Source: Yarrowia lipolytica
Taxonomy: Eukaryota; Ascomycota; Dipodascomycetes; Dipodascales
NCBI RefSeq assembly: GCF_001761485.1
Contig: NC_090773.1
Location: 124,001 to 188,000, forward strand
Direction of reading: 5' to 3'
Length of the DNA: 64,000 nucleotides
Shown here: positions 10,559-22,100 of the stretch, one piece after another
Layout: every line of letters begins with the position of its first letter
How positions within the stretch are numbered: the first letter of the stretch is position 1
The notes under the pieces: generated by a model
What the model was told of the DNA's origin: nothing
Databases searched by the model: none
Seen by the model: only the letters and a program-made list of their open reading frames with translations
Made by a program: the position numbers and the translations under genes

Positions 10559-12307
10559 TGTGATTGGGGTGTTAGGTCGTTAGGTGGGTAGTAAAGAATT
10601 GAAAGTAGTAAGGAGAGAACACAGGCGGTGGGTCTGTCGGCTCGTGACGTAGACCAAGCCGTTTATATAAATCGCTTGAGTCGCTTGAGTTGTTCGAGTT
10701 GCCTGAGTCGTCAGTGTGCCGTGTGTCGTTGTTGTATGACGATGTCTGTGGGACTGGTTTTGTGTCACTGAATGTGGTCTCCTTTTGTACACTAGTTGTC
10801 AGTGGCAAGGTAGCGGCTGTGTGTGTGTAGCGGCCGGTGCTCAGGATCCTCTTCGAATACCCCGTTTCCGTTTGTGTCGATAAACGCTCTCTTTCTGTGT
10901 ATTGTGCAGAGTGTGGTGAGCTCCCTTCCAGGTGTCGGGGGACAGATCGTGGGCCTTGATGATGGTGTGTTTGGGTTCTTCCCAATCGGGCCTTTGGGCC
11001 TCTGATAAGGTTGGCCCTCATGTGATGGGAGTAGAGGGACATGCATGGAGGTGGGTGATTAATTGAGGGCCATGGGGCAGGGGCAGCCGGACAGGTGTGT
11101 GCAGACGAACGAGATTCGTTGGCGCAGCTATTCTCCGACGTGTTCTCAAAGTCGTTTCTTCTCCGTCGCCAAGCCTGCTGCGGCACACACAACTGTCTCA
11201 CTTTACAGAGTTGCAACCAAAGCTACAGTACCGAAAGTTACAGCGTGGACTTGTACCCGAAGGAGTACGATACTGTAGCTACTGGTACCAATACAGTACA
11301 TAGTGGTGGAGACTAGCGAACCACCGACTAACGGTGTGCTACTTGTAGCATGTTGGGGAGAAATGGTGAAACAGAGGAAGAAATGAATGAACGTGAAACA
11401 AGCAACCCGAATCTACGTATTCTCATTGGGCCACCTGCTTTATTAACTCGCTCTACGCTTCCTCAACCCATAGGCTCACACTGGTTTTTCTTTTTGCCGG
11501 TGGCACATCATGTTGACCCCCACGATGATGGCAGTGGTAGACAGGCTCTACCAGAATAGAAGGGGTGGGGGGAAGGTGATATGAGACAATGTGGCAACAC
11601 ACACACACCAACTAGAGCTCTCCGCTTCTTGCCACCAGCCTGGACACCACGATAACTACACTTCCGGACACACTATTTACGTCGTCTCAGTCACTGGCTA
11701 AACTTCAAAGCTTGCACCTAAAACGCCGATGTGCCGCCGTTGGGGCCATGGAACGTTTAGCCCCCAGACCAGACGATTATTAGCTCGTGGTGTGGGGTTT
11801 GGGGGCTCCAAGAGAGTGGCAGGGAGATAATTTTTCCTTAGTGTGCGTCGTACAAAAACGGACAGTGAAATAATACCGTTCGACGGAAGTGGACGTTACC
11901 GTGCGGGTGCTGAAAAAAAGTGTTGGGACACGTTTCAGAGCTTTGACCAGCGTTTCAGAGACATTGTTTCAGTGCCACGTGGAGTGGTGAGCAACGACAG
12001 TTTGTACCGACTTGTGGGAAAAAGACAGGTTATGACGTGGTGTAATGCTCCGTGGAAACTAGTAGTTTCACAATACGAGGCACTTTAGACTGTCAAAGAT
12101 GTGCTGACAGAGTGGTAGCTCCATTTTCAAAGTTGACACTGTTTGGCACATATCATTGGACCGACCTACAAGTAATTAGCATTTTTTTCGTGTGGCGATC
12201 TTGTTGGGATATCAAGTATCAGTGGTGCAGTTGTTGGATTAATACTGTAGATTAAACAAATACAGTAATCCCACAAATATCAAATACTGTATAAAATGAC
12301 TTGTCAA

Positions 12308-12580
12308 CTACAGAACGAAAAACACCGAACAAGTCCAGATCAGCATGCAGGCATTCATTTTTATTTTTATTTTTATTTTATTTTTTTGACACCCTCCGGC
12401 TGACATGCCTGTAATATCGGCAGATTTCAATCGCATCTGTACATCTGTACAGATACGAGCAATTGTATATGGTTCAGTGGTTATTGCATGGAAGCGATAG
12501 TTGGTTGGTTCACCGAACATCCGCCGTACTTTGAATTTTCCACCCGCCTCTCCCACATTAAGCGATGAGGAGTGAGACAT
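12308..12580 (-). CDS. Doubtful small ORF, 90 residues
   Basis: ATG-started frame MSHSSSLNVGEAGG..., preceded on its strand by an AT-rich TATTTTATA box. It includes a mildly coding-like central part, but the last third runs into the AT-rich microsatellite and codes for a Lys/Ile repeat, which argues against a real protein end. I recognise no family. It is listed because it is the best frame in a 3-kb gap, and it may be noise. Confidence 0.15.
   Translation of the reverse strand: MSHSSSLNVGEAGGKFKVRRMFGEPTNYRFHAITTEPYTIARICTDVQMRLKSADITGMSAGGCQKNKIKIKIKMNACMLIWTCSVFFVL
12357..12387 (+). repeat. TTTTTA microsatellite
   Basis: Four or five units of a T5A-type hexamer, passing into a pure T run. 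It is simple sequence in non-coding DNA. Confidence 0.85.
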
Positions 12581-13849
12581 GATCAGCATACGATATGATA
12601 GCACGATATAAAATAGGGGAAGCGGCCAATTCGTGAGGTGAACAAACAGTGAAGACGGGGAAAGTGGAAATTTATTTCGCCATATGGCTGCGCTTGTAAA
12701 TTGTTCTCTGCAATCTCGCCAAACCCCTCTCCCACTTGCTGCTGTTATTGCCGATACCCCTTGCTTGGTGCCTATGATAAGCGAAAAAGAAACGAAGGGT
12801 GAATGACATAACAGAACGCTCAACGAGACACACAGGAAAAAAACGGAAAAAACCAATCGAGCGTTGCAAAACGAATCGACGGATCCAGTATTAAAATACA
12901 GCTACATTGCGAAGATCAAGACAAGGTGGTAGCATGACAGGGTGGCTACAAATAGTGTGCGGCTGAGGAATGTGAGAGGTGGTTTGACTGTGCTCCAGAT
13001 ATTTTATTATTACAAGCAAGATTACAAGCACAGTCTCTATGGCAATATTTTCGTTGCCCCTAATTGAACAATTGAACACCATGTTGATCACGACAGTGAT
13101 GAACAACATGAAGGGGTTCAAACTGAGCTCAGACGTACCAGACGTACACTTGTATACCATATGTCCACCGTATCCACCATAGCTCGATATTTTTGCTCCA
13201 GAATCCACCAAACACGACAGCAGTTCGTATCTAGCCCACTTTTAGCACCCAACTATTTCACTTAATGGTGCAATAGGCGCTTTATTTTTTAGCCCTTCCC
13301 CGAGCAAAAACACACTATGGTTGACTTGCCTGACAGGAGTGCATAAGCTGTAGGTGAGGCTGGCCAAAATACCCCCAGCAAGCCATAGACACGAGATTGG
13401 GTCCTGAAACAAGCCAAGATAGTCATAGCCCCACGCCAACGATCCTCGTGTTTGCACCCCATTGCACCCCAATGAAACACAGGGGTGCATATGGTGCATG
13501 AGACTACATACTCGTTCACTTGTATGTACCACCTCAATGCAGTAGGTGCAAGGGAAGTTTATTTTCTCAGGGGCACATGAACAAGCCCAAACCTATGGCA
13601 GAATGAAGGACACCAGCAACACGTTTTTCTCGTCCATATCACTTGTCGAAAACGCCCTCACTTCCCTCTCCGACCCTATAATATCGCGTGGATCATCTCA
13701 TCTTGCCGCCATCACCCTTCACCACCTCTTCACACACTAAAACACGCACTAGTTAGGTTGGTCGATCCTTGCAGGGATATCAAGTCAAAAAGAAGTCCAC
13801 CGTCAGATATCAACCCCATTCTCACCTCCCCTTCCACTGCGTTTCCCCA

Positions 13850-15730
13850 ATGGGCATCTTCAAGAAGTTCTTTTCGGGGCAGCTGTTCCACGAACGCAAG
13901 GTCGAAAAGCCCCCTGTTCTCCAGGTCCATCTGTCGCTTCCAAAAGTGCCTCTGGGTGATATTCAGGGCGAACTCAACGTGGTAGCAGACAAATACAGCC
14001 CGCCAGACGAGTCCACAACCGAAGACTTGTTGTCAAAAACCTCCTCGGCGAAAACCCTCGGCCAAAATAACGACTCTCTGCTCAATCTCCATGAAGCAGA
14101 ACTGAAGAAACAGGCGTCCGAGCTCTACAACGACTCAAAACTCGAACTGGCGGCGTTTCTTGGTGCCGAGGAACGGGCAGAACTAAGACTGTTTTACTTC
14201 AAATGTTTCGACTTCCAGAATGTCGGCATCCTGGGCGCTCTCAGACAGGTCTGTGATAAGCTATACATGAAAGCCGAATCGCAGCATCTGGACCGGATCA
14301 TTGACTCGTTTTCGGAACGCTGGGTGGAATGCAACCCCAAACACGCCTACAAGACCGTTTCGCACGTGTACACACTGTCCTACTCAATCATGCTGCTCAA
14401 CACAGACATGTGCTGTACAGACGATAGAGACCGCATGACACGGACCAAGTACGTGCAAACGACGTTTCGAGCAATCATCTCCCTCACAAACGACTCGGAC
14501 AAAGAATGGCAGGACGGAATTGTCACTCTGCTCAGAAATATTTATAATTCTCTTCAGGAGACTCCTCTGAGACTGGCGTCTGTCCAGCAGGAGCAATCGA
14601 CGCCCGAAAAGCTGGTGGCCATTCAGAGACGAGTCTCCATTTCCTCTTTACGCGACAGAAACACCGACAACGACGCTGCGTCTGTCGTTTCGAAGCTTTC
14701 CCACCGCTCTTCTTGGTACCAGAAGAGTACCTATGCTCCCTCCTTGGACTCTGTGGACTCTTCTATTGGAGGAGGCTCTGTGGGTTTTTCATCGGCTCTT
14801 TGGAATGCAGTCATTCGAGAAGAGTACGCCAATTCAGACGGAGGTGCAGAAACCGAGGTGTCCGAAGAAGATACCGTGGAGTACAACGAGGTTTCCACTC
14901 TGGAGCTTTTCGGACCTCCCTGGGCCAAAGAGGGCCTTCTGAAGCTGGTTTCTGGAGCCAGAAAAATCAGAAAACGAAATGCCAAGGACCAGGTCTTTGT
15001 CGTTGTCCAACGAGGCTACCTCAAGGTCTTCCGGTTCGACCGAACCCCCTCGGCGCAGTCCAGATCGTCATCTCTGGGTTCTGGCAACTGGATGCAAAAT
15101 GCCACTCTCATTTCCAACGTGATTCTTGTCCATACGACGGCCCAGATCACCGTCAACTCGTGCTTCTCCCTGACTCTCCCCAACGGTAGCCAAGTGACAT
15201 TCCAGGCGGGCACCAACGATATTGCCAAGGAGTACGTGTACACATGTAACTACTGGGCCGCCCGCGTGAGTCTTGCGCTACCTGAAGAGCTGGTAACCAG
15301 TTCGGAGTACGGCTGGGAAAGACCCCTCAAGCTGTACGATGAAGCTGAACCTAAGTACTTGTCGGCTGTTAACCACAATACGGTGGTTGTTAAAGCTACA
15401 AGTATCACTCTCAAGGACTGGGAACCTCCTGTTGCTTCTACCGTTAAGAGCACCCTAGACGAAGAAGACCAACTCTTTTCTTTCCAGCAACATCTACAGA
15501 CAGTTGAACAACAACTCGAGGAGCACAGTAAGCTGAAACAGCGACTGTTGAACATTTACCCGTCGTACGCTCCCGTCACTCTGAGAGTCATGGGCAACTG
15601 GCAGAAGAAAAATACCCACCTGCTGCGCGAGGTGGTCAAGTTCAAGCTCTACGTAGGAGTTTTGAGCCAGGCTGTCAGTGACGGCCTCAAATGCCAGAGC
15701 CCAAACGTCACTATTAACGAGGAGGCTTAA
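13850..15730 (+). CDS. Sec7-PH domain Arf guanine-nucleotide exchange factor (Syt1/Yel1-like)
   Basis: A 626-residue exchange factor for Arf-type GTPases, which act in vesicle budding and membrane traffic. The Sec7 domain covers about 90-245. The segment KAESQHLDR lines up with the family LPGEAQKIDR, placing the catalytic glutamate finger at E143, and YSIMLLNTDMC matches the second Sec7 signature (LLNTDLH in most members). A Ser-rich linker is followed by a PH-like domain from about 370 (EGLLKLVSGARK...VVVQRGYLKVF) and a C-terminal coiled coil near 545 (QQHLQTVEQQLEEHSKLKQR). Among yeast proteins the layout resembles Yel1 (687 residues) or Syt1; I cannot choose. The start is the ATG beginning MGIFKKFF; the frame is open upstream but has no earlier ATG. 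A glycine at position 2 next to a basic patch could allow myristoylation or membrane contact, which is unproven. Confidence 0.85.
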   Translation: MGIFKKFFSGQLFHERKVEKPPVLQVHLSLPKVPLGDIQGELNVVADKYSPPDESTTEDLLSKTSSAKTLGQNNDSLLNLHEAELKKQASELYNDSKLELAAFLGAEERAELRLFYFKCFDFQNVGILGALRQVCDKLYMKAESQHLDRIIDSFSERWVECNPKHAYKTVSHVYTLSYSIMLLNTDMCCTDDRDRMTRTKYVQTTFRAIISLTNDSDKEWQDGIVTLLRNIYNSLQETPLRLASVQQEQSTPEKLVAIQRRVSISSLRDRNTDNDAASVVSKLSHRSSWYQKSTYAPSLDSVDSSIGGGSVGFSSALWNAVIREEYANSDGGAETEVSEEDTVEYNEVSTLELFGPPWAKEGLLKLVSGARKIRKRNAKDQVFVVVQRGYLKVFRFDRTPSAQSRSSSLGSGNWMQNATLISNVILVHTTAQITVNSCFSLTLPNGSQVTFQAGTNDIAKEYVYTCNYWAARVSLALPEELVTSSEYGWERPLKLYDEAEPKYLSAVNHNTVVVKATSITLKDWEPPVASTVKSTLDEEDQLFSFQQHLQTVEQQLEEHSKLKQRLLNIYPSYAPVTLRVMGNWQKKNTHLLREVVKFKLYVGVLSQAVSDGLKCQSPNVTINEEA

Positions 15731-15900
15731 GCCTGTGTAATTTTACCATGTATTTATTAATCAACTAACAGATGAAGAGGCGACCATGGCGTACTTATGA
15801 TTGACAGATAGAAGTAGCTGCATATCTCACAGAAGCCAAAGCAATATAATCGCAAGAAACTGTAGACACTGGAATGTACAGAACGATATGGTTCTCATAG

Positions 15901-15921
15901 TACAAGTACCGGATACTTGTA
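15901..15921. repeat. Inverted octamer pair TACAAGTA ... TACTTGTA
   Basis: Two exact inverted copies are separated by five bases. Transcribed, they would form an 8-bp stem with a small loop. Confidence 0.85.
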
Positions 15922-16067
15922 GTATCAATTCTCCTGTGGTGTACATATTCTGGAAGATATACACTTAAAAATATGGCGGCATCCAATTTACGGATGGTGA
16001 TGTGGATGCAATAGATTACAGTACGAATTTACCGGAGATTTCAACGTAGAACACCCCAACTGCACCG

Positions 16068-16086
16068 TACAAGTACTATACTTGTA
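16068..16086. repeat. Inverted octamer pair TACAAGTA ... TACTTGTA
   Basis: A second inverted pair with three bases between the arms, 150 bases after the first pair, in the same intergenic region. Confidence 0.85.
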
Positions 16087-16417
16087 GCAACTACTCCACG
16101 AATATTCTTTTTTACCACTCGAAAACCACTCTTGGCGCTAAATAAAACTTGCATCAGACACGCGTGATAAGCGAGACCTTCTCGAAGCGAGATGATCCCA
16201 TCATATTTTGTTAAGAGAGATGAAGTATCAAAATGGGTAGTGTACGTACAGTACGCCATAGATGATAAAACATTGTAGACAGCAGAATTTGTCGTAATAT
16301 TCACCAATTAGGAAACATTCCCTGTCTGCATGATTGTCTGCATGTACGGCACGGCTGCTGACAAATTCATAACGGTAGATGAACGCTATTGTAGCTGCCT
16401 GGTGCATACGACCCCCT

Positions 16418-16424
16418 TATATAA
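16418..16424 (+). promoter_or_regulatory. TATA box of the OYE gene
   Basis: TATATAA lies 64 bases before the ATG, a typical yeast TATA-to-start spacing for a short leader. Confidence 0.6.
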
Positions 16425-16487
16425 TAGACGTACACCATTGACAGTTGGGACCTGGTATTGCTGCTTGCTATTCATTCGCCTGCTACA

Positions 16488-17612
16488 ATGACACACCTAT
16501 TCTCACCCATCCAAGTGGGAGCTTCGCAACTCTCGAACCGTGTTGTTCTTGCTCCCCTGACTCGAATTCGAGCTGAGAAGCATGTGCCTTCTGATCTCGC
16601 AGTGGAGTACTACACCCAGCGAGCTTCCAGCAGTGGCACCCTGCTGATTTCAGAAGCCACATACATCCATCCTTCGTGTGCGGGACACAAGAACCGCCCT
16701 GGCCTCGTTCCTGGGGTGTGGAGTGACGATGCTGTTTTGACTGGATGGAAAAGAGTGATTGAAGGGGTTCATTCCAAGGGATCCAAGATGTACATTCAAT
16801 TATGGGACCTGGGTCGAGTAGCCGACTATGAGACCCTTCAGGATATTGGGGGGTATGACTTGGTGGGTCCCTCAGCTATTGCTCAAGAGGGGGATGACGA
16901 AGGAAGCAAACACATTCGCGCCTTGAGTGTTTCTGAAATCAAACAAAAAGTCAGGTATTTCGTCGAGGCCGCTAAGAATGCTATTGCCGCTGGAGCTGAC
17001 GGAGTGGAGATTCATTCTGCTAACGGATACCTCCCCGATCAGTTTTTGCACTGGAACTCCAATCACAGAACAGACGAGTATGGAGGCAGCGTCGAGAATC
17101 GTGCACGGTTTTTATTGGAGATTGTGGATGCCGTGGCTGATTCTGTTGGTGCTGACAGAGTAGGTGTAAGATTCTCTCCTTGGACCACTTACCAGGATAT
17201 GGATGTTGATGAAGACAAGACACTGCCTCAGTACAAGTACCTGTTTGAGCAGCTGGAGAAGAGAGCTGTTGAAGATGAGACTAAACGGTTGTCTTATATC
17301 CATGTGGTTGAACCTCGAGTTGATGGAGTGAACGATGTGACTACCAAGTCGTGGCAGTCCAACGAGCCCTTCAGAAAGATCTGGACAGGAAATCTCATCA
17401 GAGCTGGAGGATTCAAGAGACAGAGTGCCATTGAGGTTGCTCAACAGGACAACAAGACTCTGGTTGCGTTTGGACGGTATTTTATTTCCAATCCTGATCT
17501 GGTGAAGAGGTTGGAAGAGGATAAGGCGCTGACTCAATATGACAGAGCTACCTTCTATCTTCCTGGAGCTCAAGGATATACGGACTATTCGTTCTATGAC
17601 GAGACAGAGTGA
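16488..17612 (+). CDS. Old yellow enzyme, FMN-dependent NADPH ene-reductase
   Basis: A 374-residue flavoprotein of the OYE family (TIM barrel, FMN). These enzymes take hydride from NADPH and reduce activated C=C bonds of enals, enones and nitro-compounds; natural substrates are mostly unknown. Visible marks are T24 in LAPLTRIRA (flavin contact), the MYIQLWDLGR strand, and EIHSANGYLPDQFL with substrate-anion ligands H176 and N179 and the proton donor Y181. TDEYGGSVENRARF is the family signature, and late glycine-rich phosphate-binding segments LIRAGGF and VAFGRYF follow. The length is normal (Oye1 400). The first ATG in frame is used; upstream codons in the frame lack ATG. The residue after the IQLW tryptophan region (DLGR) differs from the VLGW seen in Oye1. 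The gene converges on the aminotransferase gene downstream. Confidence 0.93.
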   Translation: MTHLFSPIQVGASQLSNRVVLAPLTRIRAEKHVPSDLAVEYYTQRASSSGTLLISEATYIHPSCAGHKNRPGLVPGVWSDDAVLTGWKRVIEGVHSKGSKMYIQLWDLGRVADYETLQDIGGYDLVGPSAIAQEGDDEGSKHIRALSVSEIKQKVRYFVEAAKNAIAAGADGVEIHSANGYLPDQFLHWNSNHRTDEYGGSVENRARFLLEIVDAVADSVGADRVGVRFSPWTTYQDMDVDEDKTLPQYKYLFEQLEKRAVEDETKRLSYIHVVEPRVDGVNDVTTKSWQSNEPFRKIWTGNLIRAGGFKRQSAIEVAQQDNKTLVAFGRYFISNPDLVKRLEEDKALTQYDRATFYLPGAQGYTDYSFYDETE

Positions 17613-17995
17613 AAAGAATTGACCAATGGGCTGATTGATACCAAGGGCAGTACTAGATAGATAATAGAAAATATGTAAGCAATGTCAGTAACCAAGAGTG
17701 AGTATGGGTAACTATCATAATTGGAGACACCATCGGCGCCTTATGTATCAATTCATCCATTTTTACTTGCCGCTGTGCTCACAGCGAAGAGCTCATAGAA
17801 CATTCCAACACTCTAGTAATGCACATCCACCATCCACAATTTGCTAACAAACATCAAACATTTTATACATAATTCTACTGGAGGCGACAGGACGCGACGC
17901 GGAGCGTAAAACGCCCCACCCGGGGTCTAACACGATGCAGTAGCTCCAAAGCGAAGTACAAGTAATGGAGTTGCGTCTAATCTCGCTTCTCTCGA
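17613..17995. other. Convergent 3' interval OYE - aminotransferase
   Basis: 383 bases between two convergent genes; it must hold both polyadenylation regions. One copy of the intergenic octamer occurs at 17957. Nothing else is seen. Confidence 0.6.
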
Positions 17996-19162
17996 TTAGA
18001 CCACCTTAGACCATCCCTTGTATTCATCCTTACCGTACTGGATATCTCCAATCCACTCATTAACAGTCTCAGTCAGCTTACCGGCCTCCTTGCCAGGCTG
18101 GAGAGGAATGTTAATAGTCTTCTCTCCCCATCCAATCTCCTTGATAGGCGAGACAACAGCGGCAGTACCAGCTCCAAAGGCCTCAACAAGCTCGCCCTTC
18201 TCGGCAGCCTCCGCGACCTCTTTAATAGTGCAGTATCGCTCGGAAACGATCCAGTCAGCAGAAGGCAATCGTTCTCGAGCCAGCTCCAGAATGGAGTCTC
18301 GAGTGACACCCTCGAGAATAGTACCGTCCAAAGGAGCAGTGACAAGCTCCTTCTTGCCGTTTCGCTCAAACACAAAGAAGGCGTTCATGGTACCGACCTC
18401 GGTGATGTTGCCCTCGTCGCCAAACAGCCACAGGTTCTGCTGGTAGCCTCGAGAAGCGGCCTGCTGCTGAGGCTTGATACAGGGAGCGTAGTTGGCTCCC
18501 AGCTTCTTGTTTCCGACTCCTCCAGGCCAGGCTCGGACAGCGTAGTCAGTAGCCTCCAGCTTGACGGCCTTGAATCCGGTAGGGTAGTAGGGGCCGACGG
18601 GGGATGCAATGACGTAAAAGAGCGCCTTATCGGGGGTTCCGACGCCGAGAGCGGCGGTGGTTCCAATCAGAGAAGGTCGGAGGTACATGGAGTAGCCTCG
18701 TCCCTCGGGGATCCAAGCGGAATCAAGCTTGGCCAATTGGCCAATCAGCTTGGCAGCCTCGGCGCCATCAAACTCGGGCAGGCAGATTCGCTCGGCCGAT
18801 GTGTTCATTCGGTGCATGTTCTTGTCGACTCGGAACAGACGCACGTTTCCAGACTCGTCCTTGTAAGCCTTGAGGCCCTCGAAACACTCAAAGGCATAGT
18901 GCAGGACGACGGCGGAGGGATCCAGCTCAAGAGGACCGTAGGGGGTGATCTGGGGAGCAGCCCAGCCGTCCTTGGCAGTCCACTCGACAGTCAGCATGTG
19001 GTCGGTGAAGGTATGGCCGAAAATGAGATCCTTGGGGGCCTGCTTTTCCTTGGGGGACTTGGTCTTGGTGATCTGGAGCTTGGAGGCGTCCATTCCGGCG
19101 CCCAGACGCATGGAGGAGGTGCTGAAGGCCCGCGAAAGCGATCTCAAGTTGTTTCGAAGCAT
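17996..19162 (-). CDS. BAT1: Branched-chain amino acid aminotransferase, probably mitochondrial
   Basis: A 388-residue PLP fold-type IV transaminase that exchanges the amino group between Leu/Ile/Val and 2-oxoglutarate, the last step of their synthesis and first of their breakdown. Typical segments are AFECFEGLKAYK, LFRVDKNMHRM, SMYLRPSLIGT and RAWPGGVGNKKLGANYAP; the second lysine of GNKKLG (K220) is the Schiff-base lysine by comparison with human BCATm. EVGTMNAFFV and the LDGTILEGVTRDS turn also match. The N-terminus, MLRNNLRSLSRAFSTSSMRLGAG, is rich in Arg/Ser and free of acids, as in a mitochondrial presequence, so the BAT1-type name is preferred over the cytosolic BAT2; whether the species has both is not visible here. 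Codon use is strongly biased, suggesting high expression. Confidence 0.94.
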   Translation of the reverse strand: MLRNNLRSLSRAFSTSSMRLGAGMDASKLQITKTKSPKEKQAPKDLIFGHTFTDHMLTVEWTAKDGWAAPQITPYGPLELDPSAVVLHYAFECFEGLKAYKDESGNVRLFRVDKNMHRMNTSAERICLPEFDGAEAAKLIGQLAKLDSAWIPEGRGYSMYLRPSLIGTTAALGVGTPDKALFYVIASPVGPYYPTGFKAVKLEATDYAVRAWPGGVGNKKLGANYAPCIKPQQQAASRGYQQNLWLFGDEGNITEVGTMNAFFVFERNGKKELVTAPLDGTILEGVTRDSILELARERLPSADWIVSERYCTIKEVAEAAEKGELVEAFGAGTAAVVSPIKEIGWGEKTINIPLQPGKEAGKLTETVNEWIGDIQYGKDEYKGWSKVV

Positions 19163-22100
19163 GGTAACGGCTTGGGTGGTGTTGTGGGAAGAGAGATCAG
19201 GTGTGAGTAATTTAGACGCTGGAGGTTTACACGAGGGGGTCGATAGCCGGATTTTAGGGTTGGGGTAGCACCAGTAAACTGATCGGTGCGGTATCGGCGT
19301 GGCCCTTTTTAGAACCGTTTCAGACCCCCAAGAGAAAACATGAGGTTATAGAAGTAATTAGAAACGTGTATTACATGGAATTCCATCTTCATACGGCCTA
19401 AATCACGTATCTATGTCATTCTATCTGACGCTCTGTTCCTAACGTGTTGCAACTTCAAGTCTGAGTTTATGCAACCCCCTCAACATCCAGACTGGGGTAA
19501 TAGCAGCAGAAAAAATATTGGCCGATCCGACAAAAAACAGAGTTATTGAGTGACAAAAAAAGCTACTTGAACAAGTATTGTACATGTAGAAAACTTGTGG
19601 AAAAACGAAGTTGAGAAAAATCATCTAAGGACGTATGAATAATAACTAACTCGTTGACATGATTAAATCAATTTCGTCCAGTTGCACACTAGAACGATTC
19701 GGTTGTTCTTGTATGTAGGATACCCCAGCCATTGGTTCCCGAAAATAGCATGATTCTGTTTGTCTTGGTGTGCTCGTATTATGTTGGCGGTAACTGGCGG
19801 CGATGTGGTGCGGCGTACAGATGAGTGGAAGTACCAGTACATACGTAGATGGGTATCGGAGGAGTTGGAAAGAAGACCTAAAGGAGATTACAAACAATGT
19901 CATCTATGGTCGGATGTCTGAAAGGATCAGCTGAGTGAGTCCTGTGGATTCGAGGGAGCATACTCCGTGTAGATGCAGAGCATTATGTTGGGGCGATCTA
20001 AAGTAGGACCATGAAGACATTCTGAGAATAGTGTATTATGTAATGAACGAGCATGTATATTTTTGGTATAAAATGACTGTATGGTTGGAAATTACGTAGA
20101 ACATACGATACACAGCTTTGACTTTAAATTGGCTGAAAATCATGGTGTACTGACGGTTTGTTTGAGACAGCTCTAAAACAGGAATATGGACTACAGTAAT
20201 CAGAGTGAAGTAAATGAAGACATGGTAAAAGCTTCAATAATTAAATACTTCAGTTTGATCCACGCTGTGCTAGTCAGACACTACATAACCCGAGAGCTGC
20301 CCAATGCCGTCCTATTCATGATCACAAACAATCCACCGATTGGACCGTAGTTATCTGGAAATGAATAAACCAATCCGAAGGATCAATTCACTTCATATGT
20401 AAAAAATTACGACTGGAATACCCTCAAATGAGTGCACATACACAACACAAGTACAACAAACAGTATCATCTGTGCCTCTACAAAATAACCACACCCGTTC
20501 AAAATTGGGTATTAGGTCGAATCAAACGGGTTTTGTGACAAATCTTCTAAGTGATATAGCCGTTTTCTAACTCTCTCACCTGTTTTTAAAGTACTTATAC
20601 CAGTTTCTCTACTGAGTTTCGATAATGCACTTCGGTCATTGTTTCCTTATCGCAACCTTATCATGACAATGAGTGTTCGATATTATTTTGTGCGAAATAA
20701 TATAGACACTTCCAGGGCAGCTATATCGAATAATATTTCTCTTAGTATACTTTTCCGCAGATATCCATGAGCTCAAATTCACCATTATCTCCGACCTATT
20801 CATGTCCCAAAGTCCCAAATACCTCACCAGCCCCCGAATTGGAAGGTTCAAAAGGGCCAGCTGACGGTTGTTTCAGGTGGCTGGAAGCGCGTTATTGGAG
20901 GCAAGTATTTGTAGCCTGATTTAGATCCCTGCATTGGCCATGAAAGTGCTGGAAGAGTCTGTGAGTTACTCTGTAGATGACTTCTGTTATATGTATACCG
21001 TGCTATGAGATAGAGCCGGTGCATTACAGACGTACTTACAATGCTGCTAACTACTCAATTATCGACATGTTATAGTGCTGGAAGTTTCTCTGATTCCAGA
21101 TTTCCATATCTCCAGCTTCAAAATCACTCCAACACTTTCCCTCCACCGCCGTTAGACCACTCCATGGTGGATCCTTGAGGTTATCGGTTATCTCCTCGTA
21201 TTACTACGGGTAGACCGTTTGGGCATGTCTAAGTTGGGTGTACCCCAAGGTCAGGTGGAGATATTGGTTTGAGATTGAAGGTTGACGTTCAATATTGGGC
21301 AAGTGTCAACTTCTTGGCAGAGCAATTGTGCGATTTATCTATTCACCAATTAATCGCTCAATTGCTTGTATCACCATGAGTATTGCTTTCCGTTCACTCC
21401 ACTATCTCAATCACTCAACTGCCGGTCCTTGTCTCGTATCTATGACTGATAGTCCTCTCTGATGAACGTACCACTACTTGTAGTTAGCGAAAGGCAGTCG
21501 CTCCGTAAACTCCACTCCACTCTAACGACCGCTCGTATACCGTGATTATCCATACCTGCCGATCTCTATTTATGGCTGGCTGTGGATACACCCCCAGCGG
21601 ACTGACATACGATCACCAGAAATACTTCTAGACAGAACCAAACGTGTTCGCCACCGCCGGACGCGGCTCGTGACACACCTCGCTTCTATTTTTGTACACG
21701 CCTCTCTGCTGCTCGCCAGCCGTGTCTCTTATGTGATGTTGCTTGCCGGAGGAATGTGAGCCTATGTAGATATAGCTCTTGGGCATGTGTTGGAGTGCAG
21801 CACGTGAGCGGAGGGTGCATGGATGTGGGATGATATAGGTGCCGAGGAATGGACCGAGGTGTGGAATTTGGAAATTTGAGCGTCTTTTGGACCACATTAC
21901 CAACCTGCTCTTTTGGGGGCAGCATCATCTTCACATGGGGCCACCTGAGGCTGGATCTTCAGTTGGGACTACAAGCCCTCTACTTTTCAGTGATATGCTA
22001 TGATCTATCGGAGTTACCAACCTTACAGCGTGAGAAAGTGAGTGGGTATAGCCAAGTATTTGGGAGGAAAATGATATTTTTAATATCGATGAAAAATAGT

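Larger units (their letters stand above)
10559..13849. other. Long intergenic interval HYM1 - Arf GEF
   Basis: This 3.3-kb stretch holds the divergent promoters of HYM1 and the Arf GEF. A long minus-strand frame at 10572-11216 opens only with TTG and is Ser/Thr/His-rich; I do not accept it. Short imperfect repeats of a CGCTTGAGT-like nonamer lie around 10671-10710. An AT microsatellite lies at 12357-12387, next to a doubtful 90-residue ORF (12308-12580). A TATAATA-like box sits at 13677, about 170 bases before the GEF start. Confidence 0.6.
15731..16487. promoter_or_regulatory. Arf GEF 3' flank and OYE promoter
   Basis: No gene is seen in these 757 bases. Four copies of the intergenic octamer occur as two inverted pairs (15901/15914 and 16068/16079), each able to form a small hairpin. 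A TATATAA box at 16418-16424 lies 64 bases before the old-yellow-enzyme ATG. Confidence 0.65.

Noticed and set aside
10572-11216. Minus-strand 214-codon frame upstream of HYM1
   Set aside because: It opens only with TTG, is Ser/Thr/His-rich with no codon preference, and overlaps the HYM1 leader.
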